A stretch of DNA of 64,000 bases from NCBI GenBank assembly GCA_902492935.1, contig CABUNJ010000007.1, positions 1-64,000 on the forward strand, written 5' to 3'. Positions 26,672 through 35,197 of the stretch are shown in pieces. The translations under genes and the position numbers were made by a program. Positions within the stretch are counted from its first letter, which is position 1. Every line of letters starts with the position of its first letter. The notes beneath the pieces are model-generated. The model was not told where the DNA came from. It saw nothing but the letters and a program-made list of their open reading frames with translations, and searched no databases. The stretch is from an uncultured Collinsella sp. GTDB taxonomy: Bacteria; Actinomycetota; Coriobacteriia; Coriobacteriales; Coriobacteriaceae.

Positions 26672-28289
26672 GCTGCAGGTTTCTAACATTGCACTCATTC
26701 GCGAGGCGACGCTGGTGCCGAGTGCCGGCCTGACTGTCCTGACCGGCGAGACCGGTGCCGGCAAGACCGCGCTGCTCTCGGCCCTCAAGCTTATTTTGGG
26801 CGAGCGCGCGGATTCGTCGACGGTGCGCGAGGGCGAGGCGCTGGCGAGCGTCGAGGCGCGCCTGTTTGACGGGCCGCACGACACGGAAGGCTTCACGGTC
26901 CAGCGTAGCCTTTCTGCCGAGGGTCGTAGCCGCGTGAAGATTGACGGCCGCATTGCCAGTGTGCGCGAGCTTTCCGAGCGTGTTGGCGTGATGATGGATC
27001 TGTGCGGCCAGCACGAGCACCAGCGCTTGCTCGATCCGGCGCATCACGTTGCGATGGTCGATGCCTGGGCGGGGCGCCCGGCACTCGAGGCGCTCGAGCA
27101 CTACCGTGCTTGCTTTAAAGCCTCACGCGCGGCTGCCAAGGAGGTCCGTCGCGTCGAGGAGGCCTCGCGTGCGCAGGGGAGCCGCGTCGAGGAGGCGCGC
27201 TTTGCCCTCGAGCGCATCGGCGAGGTCGACCCTAAGCCGGGCGAGTATGAGGAACTCGAGGAACTGCTGCCGCGCTCCGAACATGCCGAGGTGCTGGTTG
27301 CCACAGCTAACGATGCCCATGCATCGCTTGCCGCCGAAGGGGGAGCGCTCGATGCCGTGAATGGCGCCGTGGCCGAGCTTTCACGTATGGCGGCCGTTGA
27401 CCGCAAACTGGGCGACATTGCCGATGCGCTTTCGGATGCCTGTATCTCCCTTGAGGATTGCGCGAATGAGCTTCGTGCCTATCGCGATGGCGTCGCCTTC
27501 GACCCGCGCGAGCTCGCTCGCATGCGTGAGCGGTATTCTGACCTCAAGGGTCTGTTGCGTCAGTGGGGTCCCACTATGGACGATGTTTTTGCCATGCGCG
27601 ATCGCTCGCAAGAACTGCTGTCTCTGGTCGATGATGGCGATGAGCAGATCAAAAAGGCGCGTGAGGCACTCGGGAGCGCCGAGCGCGAGTTGTTTGCCGC
27701 TGCCAAGGCACTTAAGCGCGCTCGCAATACGGCGGCCCCGCGCTTCTGCCACGAGGTTGGCCGCCAGATGGCTCGCCTGGAGATGGGCAGCGCCGAGCTC
27801 GTCTGGGAGTCGCGCGATCTTCCCCGTGCTGAGTGGACGCCCGTTGGTCCCTCGAGCTACGAGCTGCTATACCGCAGCGGTGCCGGTTTGACGCCGCGCC
27901 CCCTGCGCCGCATTGCGTCGGGCGGCGAGCTCAGCCGCGTCATGTTGGCAAGCAAAGTTGTCCTCGGTAATGCGGACGGTGTCGATACGCTGGTGTTTGA
28001 TGAGGTTGATGCTGGTGTCGGTGGCTCCACGGCGCGTGCACTCGCGGGCGTGCTGGCTGATCTTGCTGCTACGCATCAGGTGATTGTCGTAACCCACTTG
28101 GCGCAGGTCGCCGTCATGGCTGACAAGCATTATGTTGTCAGCAAGGAACCGGGCGATGTTCCCCAGACGCATTTGGACGAGGTAACCGGCGAAGCGCGTA
28201 CCGCCGAGATCGCCCGCATGTTGAGTGGCGATCAGTCCGAGGCAAGCTTGGCCCACGCAAAGCAGATGCTCGAAGAAGCTCGAGGTTAG
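26661..28289 (+). CDS. recN: DNA repair protein RecN
   Basis: RecN is an SMC-like ATPase acting in double-strand break repair. The 542-residue protein has the Walker A motif GETGAGKTALL near residue 30, a central coiled coil (about 155-375), the RIASGGELSRVMLA signature and LVFDEVDAGVGG Walker B/D-loop, and ends in LSGDQSEASLAHAKQML. It overlaps nadK. A convergent hairpin follows before the rpiR-type gene. Confidence 0.96.
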   Translation: MIDELQVSNIALIREATLVPSAGLTVLTGETGAGKTALLSALKLILGERADSSTVREGEALASVEARLFDGPHDTEGFTVQRSLSAEGRSRVKIDGRIASVRELSERVGVMMDLCGQHEHQRLLDPAHHVAMVDAWAGRPALEALEHYRACFKASRAAAKEVRRVEEASRAQGSRVEEARFALERIGEVDPKPGEYEELEELLPRSEHAEVLVATANDAHASLAAEGGALDAVNGAVAELSRMAAVDRKLGDIADALSDACISLEDCANELRAYRDGVAFDPRELARMRERYSDLKGLLRQWGPTMDDVFAMRDRSQELLSLVDDGDEQIKKAREALGSAERELFAAAKALKRARNTAAPRFCHEVGRQMARLEMGSAELVWESRDLPRAEWTPVGPSSYELLYRSGAGLTPRPLRRIASGGELSRVMLASKVVLGNADGVDTLVFDEVDAGVGGSTARALAGVLADLAATHQVIVVTHLAQVAVMADKHYVVSKEPGDVPQTHLDEVTGEARTAEIARMLSGDQSEASLAHAKQMLEEARG

Positions 28290-28307
28290 GTCGTATCAGC
28301 GGTGTTG

Positions 28308-28340
28308 GTGGGACAAAATAGACTGAAATTTTTGTCCCAC
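28308..28340. terminator. Bidirectional hairpin between recN and the RpiR-type gene
   Basis: A perfect 11-bp stem (28308-28318 with 28330-28340) whose inner arms are A/T runs lies between the two convergent stops. It can serve as terminator for both strands. Confidence 0.65.
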
Positions 28341-28348
28341 TACGCGTT

Positions 28349-29206
28349 TTACTCAACGACCTTATCCGGCTGGATGAGCTCCTCGTAGTAGCTTATATGT
28401 TCGCGAGCGTCTTCAATCTCGGGCAGTAGGAAGTTGTAGATGACTTCGATGATCATCGTGGCACTGATCTTAGAGAACGCAAAGTCGCCCGTCGTCAGCA
28501 GCGCTTCGTGGTTGACGGTATTAAAGGTGTAGTCTGCCAGACGCGCGAGCGGGGATTTGCTGTCGCTGCTGATGACGACTACGGTTGCGCCGCAGTTGCG
28601 AGCCGCTTTTGCCATGCGATTCAGTCGGCGCGATTTGCCGGAGTTTGAGATAAGCACGATGACGTCACCCGGGCGTAACGTGAGCGCAAAGCCGATTGAT
28701 GTCTCGCTAATGGTGCTCGCCATGCAACGCAGGCCCAGCTGCGAAAACTTAAACGTCGCATCGAGCGCGACCGCGTTCGTATTGCCCACAGCTGCAAACT
28801 CAATAACCCCTGCATGCTTAAGGGCATGCACAACAGCCGCCAGCGTATCGTGGTCGATCCCGTCGATGGTCGCATTAAGCTCGCTGACCTTGGCAGCCAG
28901 GATGTTCTTGAGGCTCTGCTCCATATTGTCGAGCGAGACCTCGTCAGTCAGGCCCTCGTTACGCTGGCTTTCCAAATCCCTCGCCAACGAAAACTGAAAG
29001 CTGCGGAAGCTACCAAAGCCAAGCTTGCGGCAGAAGCGCGAAACGGTCGCCTCGGACGTGGCGGCGGCGCGCGAGAGCTGAGCCGCCGTGAGGCGTGGCG
29101 CCTCGGACTGGTGCTCCAATATATAGTCGACAATGCGCTGCTCGGACTCGCTGTATCCCTGATGGGTACTAATGAGGGAAAGTGCGCTCTTGCTACTATC
29201 GGTCAT
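28349..29206 (-). CDS. RpiR-family sugar-responsive regulator
   Basis: The 285-residue protein has an N-terminal HTH_6 domain (AAQLSRAAATSEATVSRFCRKLG, split here as AATSEATVSRFCRKLGF) and a C-terminal SIS sugar-phosphate isomerase-type domain (about 125-260, with LISNSGKSRR). Such regulators sense phosphosugars. It lies divergent to fruA, so control of fructose uptake is the simplest idea. Candidate operators are in the shared gap. The start at 29206 has an AGGAG site; an in-frame ATG at 29254 overlaps a TATACT box and lacks a site, so it is not used. Whether it represses or activates is unknown. Confidence 0.88.
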   Translation of the reverse strand: MTDSSKSALSLISTHQGYSESEQRIVDYILEHQSEAPRLTAAQLSRAAATSEATVSRFCRKLGFGSFRSFQFSLARDLESQRNEGLTDEVSLDNMEQSLKNILAAKVSELNATIDGIDHDTLAAVVHALKHAGVIEFAAVGNTNAVALDATFKFSQLGLRCMASTISETSIGFALTLRPGDVIVLISNSGKSRRLNRMAKAARNCGATVVVISSDSKSPLARLADYTFNTVNHEALLTTGDFAFSKISATMIIEVIYNFLLPEIEDAREHISYYEELIQPDKVVE

Positions 29207-29308
29207 GGATGGCTCCTGGTTGGCATGAAAATCGGACTCGTTTTGTAATGCCATAGTATAGGGGGATTTTCAATTACAAGATACACCTTGCCGTTTCAAG
29301 TGTTGATG

Positions 29309-29405
29309 GTAAACTTTCACCTACCGTTTACTGTTATGAAAGAACCTTTCACCGGAGAATTGCACCTTGTCTCTTCTCACGCGGACGGTAGGTTGGTATC
29401 TTTCA
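29309..29405. promoter_or_regulatory. Candidate operators between rpiR-type gene and fruA
   Basis: The gap contains a perfect 6-3-6 inverted repeat TGAAAG-AAC-CTTTCA at 29337-29351, further CTTTCA copies at 29314-29319 and 29400-29405, and a second inverted pair GTAAAC/GTTTAC at 29309-29314 and 29326-29331. The arrangement fits binding of a dimeric regulator such as the divergent RpiR protein. This is a pattern observation without binding evidence. Confidence 0.45.
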
Positions 29406-29478
29406 GTTGTGGAAAAACGCGCATCGAAGCGCGTGTAGGGGAGCGCCCGCGGGCGCTATACTCAAGAAGGAGGGACAC

Positions 29479-31482
29479 ATGGCTAAGTTTGACATCATCG
29501 CTGCGACCGGTTGCCCGACCGGCATTGCGCACACCTTCATGGCGAAGGAGGCGCTGGAGAAGGCAGCTGCCGAGCGCGGTCTGACCATTAAGGTCGAGAC
29601 TCATGGCCAGGTCGGTGTCGAGAACGAGCTCACAAAGAGCGAGATCGCTGGCGCCAAGGCTGTTGTCGTCGCAGCCGATAAGGATGTCCAGGCTGAGCGT
29701 TTCGCCGGCAAGCCCATGGTTTCCGTTGGTGTTTCCAAGGCCCTGTCCGTTGAGGCCGCCGGTAAGCTGATTGACCGCGCGCTCGCCGCTAAGGGCGACA
29801 GCACGGTTGCAGCCGCTGCCGATGTCGAGGACGAAGTCGAGGAGAAGGAGTCCATCGGCCACGTCATCTATAAGCACCTCATGAACGGCGTCAGCCATAT
29901 GCTGGTCTTCGTCGTTGCCGGTGGTGTCCTGACCGCCGTTTCGTTCCTGTGGGGCATTACGTCCTTCGATTCGACGGCGTCTGACTACAACAGCTTTGCT
30001 GCGATGCTCAAGATCATCGGCGGCATCGCCATGAACCTTATGGTTCCGGTGCTTTCCGCCTACATCGCCGAATCCATCGGCAAGCGCCCGGCGCTCGTCC
30101 CCGGCTTCGTTGCCGGTATGATCGCCATCCAGGGCCTGCCTGTTAACGCCGAGACCGGCATGATCGACGCCGGTGGCGCCGGCGTGGGCTTCGGCTTCCT
30201 GGGCGGCATCGTCGGCGGCTTCCTCGCCGGTTATGTCATCCTGCTGCTCGAGAAGGTCTTTGCCGGTCTGCCCAAGAACCTGGACGGCCTCAAGGCTATC
30301 TTCCTGTACCCGCTGTTCTCGACGGCTATCGTCGGCCTGGTCATGCTCGGCATCTCCGGCCCCATGGCTGCCATCAATACCGCCATGATGGACTTCCTCA
30401 AGGGCCTGTCCGCCTCTGGCGCCGTTGTCCTGGGTCTTGCCATCGGCTGCATGTGCGCCTTTGACATGGGCGGCCCGGTCAACAAGGCTGCTTACGTCAC
30501 CGGTACCGCTATGCTCACCGAGGCACTGGCTGCTGGCGTTGGCACCGATACCTACAACTTCGGCACCAACTTCATGGCTGCCGTCTCCGCCGCCTGCATC
30601 GTTCCGCCGCTGATCACCACCTTCGCCGTCGTTGTCGGCAAGAAGTACTTCAGCCAGGAGGATCACGACGCCGGTGTCGTCAACCTCATCCTTGGTTGCA
30701 CCCACATCACCGAGGGCGCCATTCCGTTCATGACCAAGAACATCTGGCCCGTCATGCCCATCATGATGCTCGGTTCCTCTATCGCTTCGATCCTGACCAT
30801 TATGTTCAACGTTCACGATCCGGCGCCTCACGGTGGCTTCCTGGTCCTGCCCGTTGTCGAGAACGGTCCGCTTTGGGTCCTCGCGATCCTCATCGGCGCC
30901 GTGGTCGGTGGCATCCTGTTCGTGGCCTTCAAGAAGTACGACTTCGAGAAGAATCAGAAGGCCGCTCCTGCAGCCAAGCCCGTTGAGGCCCCCAAGGCCG
31001 CTGCCGTCGAGGCCCCCAAGGCCGAGGTTGCCGACTTCGTGAAGGTCGAGAATGTCTTTGTCGCTGAGGACTTCGCTTCTCGTGACGAGGCTCTGAGCTT
31101 CGTTTCCAACCAGGCCGTCAAGGCCGGTATCGCAAGCGACGCCGACGCCGTGATGAACGCCTTCCTGGCCCGCGAGGCCGAGGGCACCACGGGCATGATG
31201 GAGGGCTTCGCCATCCCGCATGCCAAGTCCGACGCCATTACCGAGGCTGCCGTCATCGTCGTCAAGGACGAGTCCGGTGTGACCGGTTGGGATACCATGG
31301 ACGGCGCTCCTGTCAACGTGGCTATCGCCCTGCTCATCCCCGGTGCCCAGGCCGGCACTACGCACCTCAAGATCCTGTCCAAGGTCGCCGAGGCGCTCAT
31401 GGACGAGGACTTCCGTGCCACTGTCAAGGGTTCCACCGACGCCGCCGAGATCGCCAAGACGATCAACGCCCGCCTGGTCTAA
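29479..31482 (+). CDS. fruA: PTS fructose transporter, EIIBCA fusion
   Basis: The 667-residue protein takes up fructose and phosphorylates it to fructose-1-phosphate at the membrane. Domain order is EIIB (1-~100, phospho-Cys 12 in ATGCPTGIAHTF), EIIC (~125-480, about eight to ten membrane segments), then an Ala/Lys/Pro linker and EIIA (~515-667, phospho-His 581 in GFAIPHAKS). The IIA domain is at the C-terminus, unlike the A-B-C order of many Firmicute proteins. The start at 29479 follows an AAGGAGGG site; an upstream in-frame start is not supported. A terminator follows. ptsH, ptsI and two fruK-type genes downstream complete the route. Confidence 0.93.
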   Translation: MAKFDIIAATGCPTGIAHTFMAKEALEKAAAERGLTIKVETHGQVGVENELTKSEIAGAKAVVVAADKDVQAERFAGKPMVSVGVSKALSVEAAGKLIDRALAAKGDSTVAAAADVEDEVEEKESIGHVIYKHLMNGVSHMLVFVVAGGVLTAVSFLWGITSFDSTASDYNSFAAMLKIIGGIAMNLMVPVLSAYIAESIGKRPALVPGFVAGMIAIQGLPVNAETGMIDAGGAGVGFGFLGGIVGGFLAGYVILLLEKVFAGLPKNLDGLKAIFLYPLFSTAIVGLVMLGISGPMAAINTAMMDFLKGLSASGAVVLGLAIGCMCAFDMGGPVNKAAYVTGTAMLTEALAAGVGTDTYNFGTNFMAAVSAACIVPPLITTFAVVVGKKYFSQEDHDAGVVNLILGCTHITEGAIPFMTKNIWPVMPIMMLGSSIASILTIMFNVHDPAPHGGFLVLPVVENGPLWVLAILIGAVVGGILFVAFKKYDFEKNQKAAPAAKPVEAPKAAAVEAPKAEVADFVKVENVFVAEDFASRDEALSFVSNQAVKAGIASDADAVMNAFLAREAEGTTGMMEGFAIPHAKSDAITEAAVIVVKDESGVTGWDTMDGAPVNVAIALLIPGAQAGTTHLKILSKVAEALMDEDFRATVKGSTDAAEIAKTINARLV

Positions 31483-31518
31483 TCCCGCAACACGCGAATA
31501 CCATCGCCCCCTGTATAT

Positions 31519-31554
31519 AAGGCGGAGTCCCTCTCCAGGGCCTCCGCCTTTTTC
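31519..31554 (+). terminator. Terminator after fruA
   Basis: The 9-bp outer stem (31519-31527 with 31542-31550) plus a 3-bp inner stem is followed by five T. Confidence 0.85.
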
Positions 31555-31638
31555 GAAACAGAGAACGCATCGGTTATCCCATCAGCCAGAATTCCTTTCA
31601 GCTGACATTGCTCTGGACCGACCGAGTTTCCGCAGCTT

Positions 31639-31759
31639 GCCCGCCGGGCGGGGCGATTAAGTTTGTCGCGAGTTCCGCACGCAAAGGAAAGCACTTAATG
31701 TGCTTTCCGTCTTGCGCAGGACTGTAGAGCAGCAAACTTAACCGCCCCGCCCGGCGGGC
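31639..31759. repeat. Long inverted repeat with nested hairpin between fruA and ptsH
   Basis: The 27-base arms at 31639-31665 and 31733-31759 are complementary except at one position. Between them lies a second hairpin (about 31687-31695 with 31701-31709, stem GGAAAGCAC/GTGCTTTCC), itself flanked by short complementary GCAA/TTGC pieces. No frame covers it. It fills most of the 418-base gap between the fruA terminator and ptsH. It may be a MITE-like element or a structured RNA; the one-base mismatch suggests age or selection for an RNA fold. Confidence 0.65.
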
Positions 31760-31901
31760 GAGCGCAGGGATACGACATCTGTCCAACAATTCGTGTGAAA
31801 CACAATGAAAAACCGTTTGATGTGAGTTAATATAAACAACGTCGTGAATCTGACTCCTGCCACATGCATGACAGGGGTTAAACACAAAAAAGGAGTCAAC
31901 T

Positions 31902-32165
31902 ATGGTTTCTGAGAAGGCTACCCTCGTTAATCCTCAGGGTCTGCACATGCGTCCGGCTGGTCTGTTCGCCTCCACCATGGGCAAGTACGCCTGTGACGTG
32001 ACGGTCGTCACCCCCGAGAAGGAGGTTAACGGCAAGTCCCCGATGGCCCTCATGGCTGCTGGTATCCCCTGCGGTACCGAGGTCGAGGTCAAGTGCGACG
32101 GCGCCGACGAGGCCGAGGCTCTGGCTGCTGCCATCGAGCTCATCAAGAGCGGTCTTGGCGAGTAG
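31902..32165 (+). CDS. ptsH: Phosphocarrier protein HPr
   Basis: HPr carries phosphate from EI to EIIA. The 87-residue protein has the phospho-His 15 in NPQGLHMRPAG. A Ser at position 46 (NGKSPMALM) matches the regulatory serine used by HPr kinase in low-GC Gram-positives, though no HPr kinase gene is in the window. The site is AAAGGAG, 8 bases before the ATG. Confidence 0.96.
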   Translation: MVSEKATLVNPQGLHMRPAGLFASTMGKYACDVTVVTPEKEVNGKSPMALMAAGIPCGTEVEVKCDGADEAEALAAAIELIKSGLGE

Positions 32166-32210
32166 AACTCAAACGGGTCGCATGTTGAACAACTAAGTTC
32201 ATATTTGGGG

Positions 32211-32246
32211 GCGCAGTGACCTGTTGTAAGGTAGCTGCGCTCTTTT
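32211..32246 (+). terminator. Terminator-like hairpin between ptsH and ptsI
   Basis: The stem (32211-32216 with 32235-32240, extended inward by ACCT/AGGT) is followed by T-C-T-T-T-T. It would lower ptsI transcription relative to ptsH, a common way to obtain excess HPr over EI. Confidence 0.6.
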
Positions 32247-32298
32247 GTCATGGATATGGCAAAACGCTTTATCACATGACACGGAGAGAGGAATGGGA

Positions 32299-34002
32299 AT
32301 GTATCAGGGAGTCAACGCTTCCGAGGGCATCGGTATCGGCACCGTCATGGTCGCCGTCGATCCCGACTTGACGTTTGAGCCGCACGAGGTTGCTGATTCG
32401 GCAGCAGAGAAGGAGCGCTATCAGTCCGCTCTTTCGGTCTTTTGCGAGAAGACCCAGGCTCAGGCCGACCACATGAAGGAGACGGTGGGCGAGGCCGAGG
32501 CCGAGATCATGAGCGGACACATTGTCCTGGCTCAGGACCCGGGCATGACCGATGCCATCAACGCCGCCATTGACGGCGGTACCTGCGCCGAGCAGGCGCT
32601 CATGGACACCTCGACCATGTTCGAGAACATGTTCCTGTCCATGGACGACGAGATGTTCCGTCTGCGCGCGGCCGACATCGCCGACATCCGCACCGGTATT
32701 CTGGCCGAGCTGCTGGGCAAGGAGGTCGTCGACCTCTCCGTCCTGCCCGAGAACACCGTCGTTGTCGTGCACGACCTTACGCCGTCCATGACCGCCACGA
32801 TCGATAAGGCCCACGTTGCCGGTATCGTCACCGAGACCGGTGGCCGCACGTCGCATTCCGCGATCATCGCGCGCGCCCTCGAGATCCCGGCTGTCCTTTC
32901 GGTTTCCAACAGCTGCACCGCGCTGCGCAACGGTATGACCGTTGTCGTCGACGGCGGCAAGGGTATCGTCGAGGCCGATCCCGACGAGGAGACGCTCGCT
33001 GCCTACACCGCCAAGGCCGAGGCCTTCGCTGCCGAGAAGGCAGCCCTCGAGGCCTTCCGTGGCAAGCCGTCCGTGACTGCCGATGGCATCAAGAAGATCA
33101 TCGCCTGCAACATCGGTAACCCCGATGACGTGCCCAACGCGCTCGATCACGACGCCGAGGCCATCGGTCTGTTCCGCTCCGAGTTCCTGTTTATGGACTC
33201 TGCTGAGCTTCCTTCCGAGGAGGAGCAGTTCAACGCCTACCGTAAGGTCGCCAGCGCGCTCAAGGGCGCTCCGGTCATCATCCGCACGCTCGATGTGGGT
33301 GGCGACAAGGAGATTCCGTATCTGCACATGGTCAAGGAAGATAACCCCTTCATGGGCTTCCGCGCCGTGCGTTACTGCCTGGCCAATCCCGACCAGTACA
33401 AGGTCCAGCTCCGCGCTTTGCTGCGCGCTAGCGCCTTCGGTGACGTCAAGATCATGATCCCGCTCGTCACCTGCGTCGAGGAGGTCTTGGCTGTCAAGGA
33501 GCTCGTCGAGCAGTGCAAGGCCGAGCTGACCGAAGAGGGTCGCAAGTTCAACGAGAACATCGAGGTCGGCATTATGGTCGAGACGCCCGCCGCTTCGCTG
33601 CTCGCAGACCGTCTGGCCGAGGTCGCCGACTTCTTCTCCATCGGCACCAACGACCTGATCGGCTACACCATGTGCGCCGACCGTGGTAACGACACCATCT
33701 CCAACCTGTACCAGGTTTACTATCCCGCCGTGCTCCGCTCGCTCAAGAACATCATCGAGAGCGGCGTGAAGGCCGGCATCATGGTCGGTATGTGCGGCGA
33801 GGCCGCTGCCGATCCGCTGCTCGAGCCGCTGCTGATCAGCTGGGGCCTGGAGGAGTTCTCGATGAGCGCTCCGTCGATCCTGCGCGCCCGCAAGACCATC
33901 AGCCAGTGGACCAAGGCCGAGTGCGACGAGCTCGCCGAGAAGGCACTCGCCTGCAACACCGCCGCCGAGGTCAAGGCGCTGCTCGAGTCCGCAGCTCGCT
34001 AA
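32299..34002 (+). CDS. ptsI: PTS enzyme I (phosphoenolpyruvate-protein phosphotransferase)
   Basis: EI takes phosphate from PEP and passes it to HPr. The 567-residue protein has the phospho-His 186 in GGRTSHSAI, an HPr-binding helical insert before it, and the C-terminal PEP-binding barrel with IIRTLDVGGDKEIPY, FRAVRYCL and the GMCGEAAADP cysteine loop. Of two close ATGs, 32299 has the better spacing to GAGAGGA; 32293 is the alternative. Confidence 0.96.
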   Translation: MYQGVNASEGIGIGTVMVAVDPDLTFEPHEVADSAAEKERYQSALSVFCEKTQAQADHMKETVGEAEAEIMSGHIVLAQDPGMTDAINAAIDGGTCAEQALMDTSTMFENMFLSMDDEMFRLRAADIADIRTGILAELLGKEVVDLSVLPENTVVVVHDLTPSMTATIDKAHVAGIVTETGGRTSHSAIIARALEIPAVLSVSNSCTALRNGMTVVVDGGKGIVEADPDEETLAAYTAKAEAFAAEKAALEAFRGKPSVTADGIKKIIACNIGNPDDVPNALDHDAEAIGLFRSEFLFMDSAELPSEEEQFNAYRKVASALKGAPVIIRTLDVGGDKEIPYLHMVKEDNPFMGFRAVRYCLANPDQYKVQLRALLRASAFGDVKIMIPLVTCVEEVLAVKELVEQCKAELTEEGRKFNENIEVGIMVETPAASLLADRLAEVADFFSIGTNDLIGYTMCADRGNDTISNLYQVYYPAVLRSLKNIIESGVKAGIMVGMCGEAAADPLLEPLLISWGLEEFSMSAPSILRARKTISQWTKAECDELAEKALACNTAAEVKALLESAAR

Positions 34003-34076
34003 TTTGGTATCAGAGGTAACCGCGTGGTTGGAATGGGCCGGCCACGCGGCCCTCACATATACAGGGGGTACTGTAA

Positions 34077-35009
34077 ATGTTCTACACGCTAACCGCTAAC
34101 CCGGCTGTCGACATGACGGTTTCGAGCTCTCCGCTCGAGCCCGACGAGAACGTCCGCACCGGCTCGGCCAGCTACACGGCTAACGGCAAGGGCCTCGACG
34201 TGTCCTTCGCCTTTAAGAAGATGGGCGTCGACACCGTCGCGCTCGGCTTCTTCGCTGGCTTCACGGGCAAGTTCATCGTCGAGGAGGTCATGAACCTGGG
34301 TTGCCTCTGCCGCCCGGTCTGGACCGACGGTATCACGCGCATCAACACCTACGTCAACGATGGCCAGCACGAGTACGGCATCCTGAACCCGGGTGCTCCG
34401 ATCACGCCGCAGCACCAGGAAGAGCTCTACAACATCCTGGACACCGCGGGCGATCTCGAGTGCCTGATCGTCTCCGGCTCCGTGCCTCCCAAAGCTACGC
34501 CCGACTTCCTGGCTAAGGTCATGGAGCACGCTCAGGCTCGTGGCGCCGACGTCGTCCTGGACCTGTCCTCCGACAAGCTCAAGGAGCTCGCTCACAAGAA
34601 GCCGCTGCTCATCAAGCCGAACCATCACGAGATGAAGGCCATTTTCGGCGTGCCGGTCGACACCGACGACGAGGTCCGCGTTGCCATGAAGATGGCTCAC
34701 GACGCTGGCGTTCAGAACGTGCTGCTCACCCGTGGTAGCCGCGGCGACGCTTACTTCTCCAACGGCGAGGACATCTGGTACGCCAAGCGTGAGTTCAACA
34801 TCAAGCTGGTTTCTTCCGTCTGCGCCGGCGACTGCACCCTCGCTGCGTTCCTGCACAAGTGGTACAGGGATCGCGACAACGTCGAGGAGGCCATGAAGCT
34901 CGCTATGGCCACCGGCGCCAACGTTGCCGAGTCCGTCGGCATTGGCGACTTTGGTCACGTGGACGAGTACAGCAAGCGCGTTGCTGTCCGCAAGCTCGAT
35001 CGTCAGTAA
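34077..35009 (+). CDS. fruK: 1-phosphofructokinase-type PfkB kinase, copy 1
   Basis: The 310-residue PfkB-family kinase probably phosphorylates fructose-1-phosphate to fructose-1,6-bisphosphate. It opens with the FruK pattern MxYTLTANPAVD and has NGKGLDVSFAF and the catalytic region CAGDCTLAAF with Asp 252. The first Gly of the usual GAGD anion-hole motif is Cys here, as in copy 2. A tagatose-6-phosphate kinase role is the main alternative. It follows ptsI by 74 bases and ends in its own terminator. Confidence 0.85.
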   Translation: MFYTLTANPAVDMTVSSSPLEPDENVRTGSASYTANGKGLDVSFAFKKMGVDTVALGFFAGFTGKFIVEEVMNLGCLCRPVWTDGITRINTYVNDGQHEYGILNPGAPITPQHQEELYNILDTAGDLECLIVSGSVPPKATPDFLAKVMEHAQARGADVVLDLSSDKLKELAHKKPLLIKPNHHEMKAIFGVPVDTDDEVRVAMKMAHDAGVQNVLLTRGSRGDAYFSNGEDIWYAKREFNIKLVSSVCAGDCTLAAFLHKWYRDRDNVEEAMKLAMATGANVAESVGIGDFGHVDEYSKRVAVRKLDRQ

Positions 35010-35037
35010 TCGAAACGCGACAAATTCGTGCGCATGT

Positions 35038-35068
35038 GGCGCCCCGGTTTCGGCTGGGGCGCCTTTTT
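35038..35068 (+). terminator. Terminator after fruK copy 1
   Basis: The 8-bp GC stem (35038-35045 with 35056-35063) is followed by five T. Confidence 0.88.
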
Positions 35069-35161
35069 GTTCCGCCACGGGGGAGAGGAGTCCCGCTGTA
35101 CTTCACCGCTTCCACACCGTTCGCCGAGTTGTCCTAGCCTTTTACCGATGCGTGTAATATA

Positions 35162-35189
35162 CTTTCATTAACACGTTGCTTCGTGAAAG
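35162..35189 (+). promoter_or_regulatory. Spaced CTTTCA/TGAAAG pair before fruK copy 2
   Basis: CTTTCA at 35162-35167 and TGAAAG at 35184-35189 are the same hexamers found in the fruA upstream region. They sit next to a TATACT -10-like box at 35158-35163, and the right copy overlaps the GAAAGGA ribosome binding site. This suggests shared control of fruA and this gene, but short motifs of this kind can occur by chance. Confidence 0.3.
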
Positions 35190-35197
35190 GAACATTC

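Noticed and set aside
29377..31365. A 662-codon open frame opposite fruA
   Set aside because: It is rich in Gly/Asp/His, typical of an antisense reading of a membrane transporter gene, with no domain or ribosome binding site.
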